From Capra hircus (lineage: Eukaryota; Chordata; Mammalia; Artiodactyla; Bovidae), in the NCBI RefSeq assembly GCF_001704415.2, contig NC_030826.1:32855324-32919323 (forward strand): a stretch of 64,000 bases of DNA, read 5' to 3'. This document shows positions 12,401 to 24,400 of the stretch, piece by piece. The translations under genes were made by a program, and so were the position numbers. The stretch's first letter is position 1. Every line of letters begins with the position of its first letter. The notes beneath the pieces were generated by a model. It was not told where the DNA came from, searched no databases, and saw only the letters and a list, made by a program, of their open reading frames with translations.

Positions 12401-15400
12401 TGAATCTAGTAGATTTCAGTGGTCACATTTAAGGGTAGGAGGCTTATAACTTTGTTTACTAAATTTATTTAGCTATCTTAGTGATCTTACAAATTTAATA
12501 TGTCCAGTTTTCCTAAGTTTGTAAATAGCCATCCTAAAAAGCAGGACTTTCCCAAGCTCCTAAGAAGTTCTTAAAATGTAACATATTAAGCTTATAAATA
12601 GGGTGGATATGAAGTTCTGTTAAACATTTCAAAACTGTCACAGACTTGGCCAAATCCTCCCTCAGTGGGCTGCTTAAAATCGTAAGCCCAACCTCAGTTG
12701 GGCGCTCACCCCTTTCAAATTGGAACACAGGTCTCATTTGTTAGGTTCTCTGACTTACCTGACTCTCTGTGTGTGGGCGCTAAGTCCATTCAGTTGTGTC
12801 TTTGCGATCCCATGGACTGTAGCCCACCAGGTTCCTCTGTCCATGGGGTTCTGCAGGCAAGAATACCGGAGTGGGTTGCCGTGCCCTCCCTGGGGGCATC
12901 TTCCCGACCCAGGGATTGAACCGGAGTCTCTTAAATCTCCTGCTTTGGCAGGCAGTTTCTTTGGGAAGCCCACTTGATCCTCTAAAAGGTTACAAATGTG
13001 TGAGATGCCAGATTGACACATTTCTGAGTGTATCTGAGCTGCTTCACTCCCATAGGTCCTGGTTGATTCAACCCCGTCTGAGTTAAGGACACTGTCAAGG
13101 GAACAGGGGAGTCACAGGCCCAGTGCCACCTCCAGGGGGGTGGTCTCCAGGGTCCTCCAGTTTCCTTTCTGCAGTCCTCCACCTCCACCTCCCACCCCCA
13201 AACTCTTCCTCCTCCAACTCCCCCATCTGGGTGGCTTCCTGTCTGGGTTGGGTTCTGTCTGTCTTTGCTCCTCTCATGGTCCTTCCCAGTGCTTTCCTCC
13301 CTCGAGGCCCCACCTCTTCAGCTTCCTCCTGGATGTCTCCTGGACGGCACGCACTGTACACCCTTGGCTCCAGGATCTTGCATCCAAGGCCACACTAATG
13401 ACGACTCCCAGGGAGCCAGAAGGGAGAGAGAGTCCTTGGAGAGCCTTCCCTCCTGGTACAGAAATCCTGCCACTACTGAGCTAAGAGATCTCTCTGCTTC
13501 TTACATACCCCCAGGGCCTGTGAACTCATCACTTGATTTTTTTCAATTGTAGTAAAGCATAGATGACATAAAACTTCGTTTAACCAACGTTGAGGTGTAC
13601 AGTTCAGTGACACGAAGCACATCCACATTGTCATGCAACCATCCACCTCCAGAACTCTTCGTTTTCCCAAACTACAACTCTGTCCACATTAAACACCAAC
13701 TCTGCACCACCTCCCCCAGCCCCTGGCAGCCTCCATCCTACTTCCTGTTTCTATGGATTCAGCTGCTCCAGGGACCTCATATGAGTGGACTAATACAGTC
13801 TGAGCCCTTCTGTGATTGGCTTACTTCATTTAGCATAATGTCCTCAAGGTTCATTCTGTTGGAGCATGTGTCAGAATGTGTTTTTCCTAACAATTTTATT
13901 TATTTAATTATTTTTGGCTATGCTGGGTCTTTGTTGCTGCACGTGGGCTTGTCTGTAGTTTCGAGGAGCAGGGACTACTCTATAGTTGCAGTGCTTCGGC
14001 TTCTCATTGCAGCTGCTTCTCTTGTTGAAGAGCACAGGTTCTGTAGTTACAGCTCCCAGGCTCTAGAGCACAGACTCAATAGTTGTGGGGTACTGGCTTA
14101 GTTGCTCCACAGCATGTGGGATCTTCCTAGACCAGGGATCGAACCCAAGTCTCCCACACTGGTGGGCAGATTCTTTACCATGGAGCCACCAGGGATGCCC
14201 ATTGATTTCTTTTACCACTTGTTTTTAAATATTCTTTCTCATATTGGGCTTGGAGCCATCTCACGGAGCATCTCTGACCAGCCCAGTCCTGCCTCTGGGA
14301 GCAGACAGCAAGGGAGAGTGTGTTGGGGTACATTCATCCAGAGAGGACCCAGGACTGGTGAAAACAGCAAGGACGTTTCTGCTGGTGATGCTCCCAGGTG
14401 CTTGCAGCTGTGCTCCTGCCTGAGGTCAGCAGCAGTCAGAGGAGAAAAGGGCTCCAGCCCACTCGGTCTGACCTTTTCTTTCCACCCAGGTGCATCATTG
14501 AGAAACACATCACCTCCACTTCCATCTGTTGTCTCCCAGGACTGCTCATTTGGTGACTTGTTATTGTCTAGTTGCATCTGACTCTTTGCAACCCCGTGGA
14601 CTGTAGTCCACCAGGCTCCTCTGTCCATGGGATTATCCCCCGAAGAATACTGGAGTAGGTTGCTATTTCCTACTCCAGAGTATCTTCCTGACCCAGGAAT
14701 CAGACCCAGGGATCAAACCCATGTCTTCCTGAATTGGCAGGTAGGTTCTTTACCACTGAGCCATCAAGAGAAACTCGTTGGTGACTTAGAACAACAGAAA
14801 CTTACTCTCTCACAGTTCTGGAGATCAGAAGTCTCAAGTCAAGCCCAGCCTCCCCTGAGGCTGACGGTTGTGGCTCCATCACTTCAGTCTCTGCCTCCAT
14901 CTTCCTATCCCCTTCTCCCCTGTATCTGTCTCTTATCAGATACCTGTTGTTGGGTTCAGGGCCCACCTGGATAAGCCAGGATGATCTCATCTTGAGGACT
15001 TTAAGGCAATCAATCTGCAAAGACCCTTTTTCCAAATGACACATCATTCACGCATTCCAGGGACTAAAAGTGCAGACTTGTCTTTCAGGGGCTACCATTT
15101 AACTGGTACATTCGTTTCGGTTTCTTGCACCCTGTGTGTGCTTGGCCCCAGGTGTCTCCTCCATTCCCATCGGCATTTTAAGACTCTGCCCACTTTCCTT
15201 TTGTATTGTTCTCATAGCAAGAATACTGGAGTGGTTTGCCATTCCTCCTCCAATACTTTTGCCACTGATATGAAGAGCCGACTCACTGGAAAAGACCCTG
15301 ATGTTGGGAAAGATTGAGGACAGGAGGAGAAGGGGGTGACAGAGGACAGTTGGATGGCATCACCAACCCTGTGGACATGAATTTGAGCAAACTCCGGGAG

Positions 15401-18400
15401 ATAGTGAAGGACAGGGAAGCCTGGCATGCTGCAGTCCATGGGGCCACAAAGAGTCAGACGTGACTGAGGGACTGAACAACAGCCGCCACCTTCCTTGGAG
15501 GCCGTTGTCTTCATTCAGCGAGCAGCTGCCTAGTGTCTGCACGGGGTCCCTGCCCGTGGAGATCCTCTAGCTTCTTCCCCTGGCAGGCACCCGACAGTTC
15601 AGTCCCTCTCCTGGGAATCCTTGAGGCGGCTAGAATGTCAAGGGGGAGGGGACACAGAGCTGGCCACCCAGGCGAGGCCAGTAACCAGTCTGTGTCCTTC
15701 CCCGGAGGATCAACCTCTGATGCACTGGGCCCAGGAGGAGACTGGCAGCCTGCCGGCTCCCTGCTTGCCCTCTGGACTAATTACTGTCCTCGGGAGGACC
15801 CTGTTTGCTCACAGCCTCATTACCCACCCCGAGCAGGAGAGCTTGAGCGCACAGGCTCCGGCGGCTCCAGCGCCAGCTGTCCACCTTTGCTGGTTAATAT
15901 GCGGACCCGGCCGCCCGCTCCCTCCCCAGACTGTGTTATTGCAGAAGCCGCAGCTTCATGCCTGGAAGAGAGAGACAGAGACAAGCTCGCTTCCTGCAGG
16001 GCCTCCCTCCTGGGAACAGCCTTGAAACCTGGAACTTAAAAGGGAAGGGGGTGGTTGTGGTTTAAAATAGCATGTGCGTGGCAGCCTCCTGTGTGGCTTC
16101 CCCCAGCTTTCCCCTAAAATACCTGAGGAGACACACCAAAAAAAGCTGAAAATTCCTGAAAACAGAGACAGGTGGGCAGCCTGGGAGGATCTCCCTCTTG
16201 CTCGGTTGGGACAGACGGGGCCACCCGGCTCCCCCAGGAAGTCGAGGCCTCCTGGGGGAGAGGGAGCCCTTCTCCCCAATCTGAGGAAGTCAGGCGGCCA
16301 CCCTTCCCCTTGAGAGTGTGGGGGTCGACACAGCACTGCTGGAGTCCTCCCCTGCCTGCACCCTCCCCGTGCTTCTCTATGTGTATTCAGAGAAAGTGGC
16401 CCTCAGATGCCGCCTCCACCAGGCAGGCAGAAGAGGGAAACCCCAGAGCCGTGGCCACCGGAAGTCCACTGTGGCCCCTGTGCTCGGCCAGGGCCAGGGA
16501 GGTCCTGGGATACTGACCACATAGTGGCTTTCCGCAGACCTTATTTCTGAAGTATGGGAGACCCAGTCCATGGTGATGGGCAAAGACACCCCTCCCCAAG
16601 GTCAGAGTTGCATTAGCTCAGTGTCCCGAATGTGGCCTCCCGCCAAGCTGGCCTCCTTACAAACCAAAAACCTGAGAGGTGGACTCAGCTCTTCCCCCAG
16701 GAAGGCAGCCGTGGGACAAGGTCAGAAGTTCGACGTGTGGGTGTGGTTCTCACCACAGCGAACAGTTATCCCGCGCAGGTTGGGTGTCCTACAGTTCAGC
16801 TCAGTTCTGACACTCGCCCAGCGAGAGCGTCTGGCCCCGCAGATAAGGGCTCGGTCCCACAGGACACCCGCGCTGCAAACTCTAATCACAGGTCCAGGTG
16901 GCCAACTGTGCTTCTGACCGCCCAGCTCTCGGCTGTAGGTTCCCACGACCCTCTCCTCAGGTCAGATGAATTCGCTTCAGTGGTTCACAGAGCTCAGGAA
17001 AACATTCTACTCACTAGTTTAACATAGTGGATGTAACTTAGGAGCCGCTCGATGAGAGAGAGGCACAGACCCAGGTGTGGGGAGGCACAGGACCTTCCAC
17101 ACCCCACTGGTGTCCACTCTCCACCCCTCCTGTGCTCACAGACCCAGAAGCTCTCTGGACCCTGCACTGTGGAGATTTTCCAGAGGCTTCATCAGTCAGT
17201 GTGACTGATGACCTTGCTGGCCACTGGTGACTGACTCTCTTCATCCTCCTTACCCTCCCTGGAGGTTAGGGGCTGGACTGAAATTCCCAACCTCTAATGA
17301 CAAGAGCTTCCCTCATGGCTCAGATGGTAAAAGCATCTGCTTGCAATGCAGGAGACCCGGATTCGATCCCTGGGTGGAGAAGATTCCCTGGAGAAGGAAA
17401 TGGCAAACCCACTCCAGTACTCTTGCCTGGAACATTCCATGGATGGAGGAGCCTCATAGGCTATAGTCCATGGGGTTGCAAAGCATTGGACACAACTGAG
17501 CGACTTCACTTTCACTAATGACAAGATTGGTTCCCCTGGCTACCAGCCCCATTCCCAGATGACCAAGGGACTTTCCAAAAGTCACCTCATTAACAAAAAA
17601 CATTTTAAAACGTCATCTCATAACAAAAGGCACCTTTGTCTCTCTCATCATTTAGGAAATTCTGAGGGTTTAGGAGCTCTGTGCCAGAAAGTTCAAGTAT
17701 GTATGTATTATAAATCACAGCATCACACTAGACTTGATAGGTGGGGGGATCTCACTAGATCACCCCTCCTTCAAGGGTGAACAAGTGGGGAAAAAATCCT
17801 GTGCGTCAGGGAAATGTGTGGAGGCCGGACCCTGACTCTGTAATGATCTATGGCAGGTTCCGGAGGAAATGAACTTTGTGAGAACAGCACAGAATGTCAT
17901 GAAGAGGCCAAGCTGAGATGGAAAGAAAACAACAAGGCGAGATGAAAAGGGAGATTAACGAGGAAAATAAGAATCACAAGGATTCAGAATGCTAGCCAGC
18001 ACACAGTCCTAACTAGGGGCAGTGGGAATGGGGTTGACGCTGCAGGACGGGAGGTCCGTGAGGCAAACCTGGGCCCTCCATGGGAGTGTGCTGTGGGTAG
18101 AACACAGGAAGAGACAAAGGCAAGAGATACTCAGAGCGCGGCTTTCCTGATGAGGAGACAGGCTCTGAAAAGTCCATGTTTGTAGATGTAAGACCCCAAA
18201 ATGGTAGGAAAATTTAAAGAAAATACCCACAGCTAGAAATACCCACAGTGGGAAAAACTGTGGTAACCAGGTGGGACAGGCAGGAAAAATAATTGCCATA
18301 AACATGCCCCCTTCTGCTCCCTCCTTTCCCAGGAAGGTGTCTGTGTTTGCCCCCCTGCGTCTTAGGACCTTTTAAAAAAAAGTTGTTGGCGTTGTTCTTT

Positions 18401-21400
18401 AGTCACCCAGTCATGCCCGACTCTTTGCAACCCCATGAACTTAGCCCACCAGGCTCCTCTGTCCATGGGGTTTCCCAGGCAAGAATACTGGAGTGGGTTG
18501 CCATTTCCTTCTTCAGAGGATCTTCCTGACCCCAGGATCCAACTGGAGTCTCCTGCATTGGCAGGCAGATTGTTTACTGCTGAGCCACCAGGGAAGCCCA
18601 TTAAAAAAAAAAAATGCACATCACATAAAATTTACCATCTTAACCATTTTTATGCTTCAGTATCATTAAGCTCATTCACGTCGTTGTGCAACCATCACAC
18701 TATTGTTTCCAGAACTCTTCATCTTGCAAACTGAAGCTCAATCCCCTGAAACAGCAACTCCCTGGAAGCCCCTGGGCCCCCACCATTCTATGCGTCTATG
18801 AATGCATAGACTCTGAGTCTATGAATGTGACTGCTTCATACGTGTGGAACCCTCCTTTTGTGACTGATTTCTTTTAGCATAAAGTCCTTAAGGGTCAGCC
18901 ACGGTGTAGCATATGTCATATTTTGTTCCTTTGTATGTCTGAATAACATTCCATTGCAGACATATCCCACATTTTTATGCATGTGCCTATGGAAGTTGAT
19001 GGGCGCTTGGGTTGTTTCCAAACTTTGACCATGGTGAATCGTACTGTCTCCTAGGGTACCCCCTGCTTCCATCCCTGCAGTTCCCCAAGTGTTTTTGGCA
19101 TTAAGAGCCCTCTTTATCGGAGAAGGCAATGGCACCCCACTCCTATACTCTTGCCTGGAAAATCCCATGGGCGGAGGAGCCTGGTGGGCTGCAGTCCATG
19201 GGGTCGTGAAGAGTCATGCACGAATGAGCGACTTTACTTTCCCTTTTCACTTTCATGCATTGGAGAAGGAAATAGCAACCCACTCCAGTGTTCTTGCCTG
19301 GAAAATCCCAGGGACTGGGGAGCCTGGTGGGCTGCCATCTGTGGGGTCGCACAGAGTGGACAAGACTGAAGTGACTTAGCAGTAGCAGCCCTCTTTATAC
19401 GTTCTATCTCTTTTTTTTAATTGAGATATAACTGACATATAACAGTTTTAAGGCATATACTGTATTGATCTGATACATTCATGCTGCAGTATGGTTACCA
19501 TTGTAGCATTAGCCAACACCCTGTTTTTGTCACATAAATAACATTTCTTCTATGGTAACACTTAAGGTCTTATCTCTTAGCAAGCTTGATATTTATAACA
19601 CTTCTGGTGTCTTTCATGGCTGACCTGTGTGCATTTCTTTAACAGTGTACTGTGGACTTATTTATCTTCCTGTTGCAAGTACGAACCTTAAACACCATCT
19701 CCCATTCCCCCAGCCCCAGTGCACTGTTTTTCAGAGTTCAGTTCTTTTTAAATTCCACATTTAAGTGCAATCATACAGTATTTGTCTTTGTCTTTGCCAT
19801 ATCTCACTGAGCATGATGTTCTCAAGGTCCATCCACATTGTTGCAAATGGCAGGATTTCCTTCTTTCTTGTGGATGAATAGTATTCCATTGTATTATATA
19901 GACCACATCTGCTGTATTCAGTCATCCATTGATGGGCATTTAGATTGTTTCTGACTTGGCTGTTGTGAGTAACTCCTCGGTGAACATGGGCATGCAGACA
20001 TCTGCTTGGTAGTATGTTTTCGTCTCATTTAGATATACACCCAAAAGTGTGACTGCTGGGTTGTATGGTAGTTCTGTTTTTAATGTTGTTTATTTATTTA
20101 TTTTTGGCCACACATGTGGCTTACAGGATCTTAGCTCCCTGACCAGCAATTGAACCTGAGCCCATGGCACTGAAAGCAGTAGACTCCCAGGGAATCCTCT
20201 ACTTTTAATTTCTCGAGGAATCTTTACACTCTTAAAATTATGGAGGGCCTCAGAGGTTTTTTGTGTATGGGTCATACCTAATAAAGGCTGTCTACCTAGA
20301 AGAAATCAAAAGAAATATTTTAAATATTTATTTATTCACTCATTTAAAATTAATAAGCTCAGGACGTCCCTGGTGGTCCAGTGGTTAGGACCTCTCCTTC
20401 CAGTGCAGGGGATGTGGGCTCCACCTCCTCTGGTCAGGCTCTGGGATCCCACGTGCCTCGTGGCCAGGAAACCAAAACGCGAAACAGAAGAAATATTGTA
20501 ATAAATTCAAAAAAGACTTTAAAAATGGTCCACATTAAAAAAAAAAAATCTTAAAAGGCTTTGATGTTTCTACGCCCAGAAGAAATTCTTTTAAAAAATA
20601 AATAAAAATAAAGTTAATAAGCTTGCATGTGGAAGAAGTAAATTTTCGTGAAAATATGTTTTCCAAAAGAAAAAATACAGTGAAGAGAGCCACATTGTTT
20701 CATGTTTTTGTGAATCTCTCTCTTGTGTGGCTGGCTTGGAAGACAGCTGAATCCTCATCCCTGTTGCTCTATGTTTAGTCTCTTGCAGTAGGTTGTTTTG
20801 GTTGAAGTCGACAGAGAAAATGTACATCATGCCGATTTGGAAAAGAGGACCTCACAGAACCCCTGGAAGGGTCTTGAGGGTTGCCCCTCATGCTTTGAGA
20901 AATGCTGTGTGAATCTCTGGTTGCTTTTTGCAAAGCCATATCCCTCACCTTTCCCGCTGGAGTGAGTCCCCAAATCTGGTTCTTCAAGCTCAAGTGGGGG
21001 CCCTACTTCTTTGAGATGGCACATGCTGGCCATTGACCCGCTTGATCCCAGGCCAGGGATACTCTCCATGCCAAGCTGCCCACAGCGGTGACTCTGGGGT
21101 ACCGGCTGATGTGCCCAGGTCCTAGAGATTGCACCATTTAGACCCATAATGAGGAAGTCAGGATTCTCCTCACTGCCTGGTATTTGCAAGGCAGACCAGC
21201 CCCTCCCAGGCCAAAGCTATGCCCAGGGCAGCCTGGAGGAGCCGCATATGGATGTGATTCTTCCACCCCCCATCCCCCCACCCCCACACGCAGCCAGAGC
21301 AGAGCGTCAAGGCCCCTGGTGGGCAGGGTCAGTAGGACTGGCAGCGCGGTCATGACATATTTGTCTGCAGTTACACTGGCTTGGTGGGGGACACAGAGAG

Positions 21401-24400
21401 GACACCAGGCATGCCGGAAGTGGCCCAAGGTCCTTGGGATGTGTGAGGTGCTCGAAGTAGCACAGGCACCCCATGGACCTAGGTGGGGTCGAAAGTGTAG
21501 TGTTAGTCGCTCAGTCATGTTGGACTCTTTGCGCCCCATGGACTGTATAGCCCACCAGGCTTCTCTGTCCATGGAGTTCTCCAGGCAAGAATACTGCAGT
21601 TGGCTGCTATTTCCTCCAGGAGGTGGGGTCGAAGTAAAGAAATAAAGCAATAAAAGTGCAGCAGCCTCTCTCTGGCCCCATCTGGTTTTTCCCTGTTGCA
21701 GCTTCTCATAACCCGGCGCCCTGGGACCTTGGGAGCTCCACCCCAGCTGGAATTCACAGGGCGAGGTGGCCGTGACTCACCCAGAGCGCGTGATCGGGGC
21801 CACGTCTACCTTCCTGGGGAGACCCCCTCCCCACCTCCTTCCTTCCTTCCACCTTCAGCCCCCTCCCCAGCAACAGTTTCATGACTCCAGATAAGAGCTG
21901 TCCAGAGAGACGGAGCCACTGTCAGCAGGCTGGGAGGGGTCCAGACTGACAGTGAGGATGGGGACGTGGCCCTGGGGGTGGGGGTCTCTGGGAAAGGACA
22001 ACTTACATCCTCCCACACCTGCCCCGGCATCCTGGGTTAGTAGGTCGGGTTTTCTTGGTCCTTCCAGGATGGGATGACCTCTACTGGCCTTGAGAGGACG
22101 GGGGTGGGAAGATAGGGCAGGGCTGGTAGGAACCCAAGAAACCCAAGCAGCCATCCGGTCCAGGTTTTTCAGACTTTGGCAATAGAACTGCCTTTAAAAA
22201 AAACTGAAGGACAGCGAGCAGAGCGGCTCTGCTGAGAGCTGGGCCCAAAGACTTGCTGACCCTTGGCCTCTCTCTTATCTTATCAGCCCCAAGACCTTGG
22301 AACACAATTTGGTAACTGCTGGCATGGTCTATCTGCCCATTTCACAGGTGGGGAAACAGACCCCAAGAGGGAAGAGGTCCACATATGGACAGTCTGAATT
22401 CCAATTCCTACCTTCCCAGCCTTGCCTGCCACACAGAGTGAAAACTCACTCAGCTGTGTCTCTTTACAACCCCAGGGACTGAAACCCACCTCCACAGACT
22501 GCCGCGGGTATGCTGGGTGGGGTTCCAGGGCAGGGCAGGGGGTGCCTCGCTGATCTCTGGCCATCGTCCCCTCTTGCAGGACCTGGGCATGGAGTCGACC
22601 TCGCTGGATGACGTCCTGTACCGCTACGCCAGCTTCAGGAACCTGGTGGACCCCATCACGCACGACCTCATCATCAGCCTGGCCCGCTACATCCACTGCC
22701 CCAAGCCGGTAGGGCAGCCATGGTCTGAGCCAGCCAGGTCTGGGGTGTGAGGCTAGCGCCTTCCTGGGCAGAACAGCCCAGTGCCCAGGGTGGGGGGCTG
22801 GTCAATGCTGCCCAGGCCCCTCATGCAGGCACCTGAGGCCCAGCGTCCATGGTAAAGGCTATACGCCTGCACCCTCAGTACTGGCTTTGTTCGGCCCACC
22901 AGGTGCATCAAATCCGGACAATCCCCATGTTGGCTGCCCTTGGAAAATGCTAAGGCCTGCAGCTGAGCAGCCGCCTCTGTTGTCTGGGGCCAGGCCCACC
23001 ATGTACATCTGCATAGTTTGCATCCTGCACAAAGACACGTGCACAGAGCGGGTGGGGCGGGAGGAGACAGCAGTCCAAGCCCTCTCTCTGCCCACCAGCC
23101 GTGGGCACAGGGGCAGGACCATGTCCACCGAGAGCTAAGCTCTGTCTAGTTTGCACGAAGGTGCTGTGTGAGGGTAGCCACGGCCCTGCCCGCCGTTCAG
23201 TTCACCACACTCCCCACTACATCCACTGCTCTTCCTCTCTGGACCGAGTGTCATTTTACACCCACCCGCTTCACTCGGGTCCACTTCCTGCCTGGCTCCG
23301 CAGCTCTCCAGGCTCTGTGGGCGCAGCCCAGCCCCTCAGCGGGGGAGATCTGTTCCCCTTCCCGCTGGCTCCACAGTCCAGGCCGGGACCGGGGCAGGGA
23401 GGGGACAGCCACAGCAGGGCAGCTGCCCACTCGGGCTTTCCTCTCTGTTTTGGTTTCTTCTCTCCCATCCCTCAATTTCCAGCAGTTTCTAAAACACATG
23501 CTTCCTTGTAGCAGGAGGAAGCAGCAGGAAGCCAGGGCAGGGTGGAGGAGTCCTGGGCGGCCTCCACTTTAGGGTAGAACCAAGATCAGAGCAAGAGGTG
23601 GTTTCCTGGTCCACCCCGCACCTGGCCTGGGCGCCCGGGGGCTGAACCTTGCTCCAGGGCGGCACTCCCATCTGGAGCTCTGTCTAGGGCCTTCTTTCTG
23701 GCTTCCAGAGTGTCTGGTGCCAAGACTCCTAGATGGAGGGCTAGACGAGGAGGGCAGGTGTGGGGTGGGTTGGTAGAGGGCGGCCACTGCAAAGCCAGCA
23801 GGTGCTGGTTGTCCAGGCAGGGGCACAGCAGAGAAGAGTTGGGCACAAAGTCGGGAACAGTGGACCCTGGGCGATTTAGACGTGGCACCCATGTTGTCCA
23901 CCGGTCAGCACGCCCCAGCAGTCCTAGTTCTCTAATGTGTCGGGGCCATGTCCAAGGCCCCCCGCCTCAGGCTGCTGGAAGAGCCTCCAGCTGGACCCTG
24001 GGCTCCGCTCCTGGCTCCGTGCCCTCTCTGCCCTTCTGTGCAGAGGTAAACCGCATCACCAGGTACCTCCTGAAAAGCCTTCTGTGTGGTGCTATGATTT
24101 AAGAAACTCGCGGACCCCTCCTCTGGACCCGCCTGAATCTCCCTTCCCATCGCTCCCACTCTGCTCCAGCCCCCACGCTCCTCTCTTCCTGCGGCATCCA
24201 GCTTCTTTCCAACCTTCGGGACTCTGCTGCCTCCTGCTCCAGCTCTCCTCTCCTCCTTTCAGACTCAGCCTAAGCATTGCCTCTCAGAGGCCTTCTTTGC
24301 CCAGCCTCCCTTCAGTAGGTCTCTGATCAGCCTCTACCTCATGCCCCATTTATTTTCTCATTCCACTCACTGGCCTCTCTCAAATTATTTTGCTTATGTG

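Larger units (their letters stand above)
253..22579 (+). other. LRRC75A: LRRC75A intron 1 (22.3 kb)
   Basis: GT-AG intron in phase 0, donor GTGAGC, acceptor CTCTTGCAG. It holds Bov-tA/Bov-A2 SINEs, CHR SINEs, BovB and L1 fragments, MaLR LTR pieces and a CA/TA microsatellite, listed separately. The unlisted stretches (about 470-1860, 2070-6230, 6650-7320, 7640-8460, 8590-9800, 10270-12120, 12980-13520, 15490-17300, 17520-18380, 20490-21490, 21650-22440) show no coding exon I can recognise. Open frames there lack splice context and protein similarity. Confidence 0.85.
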
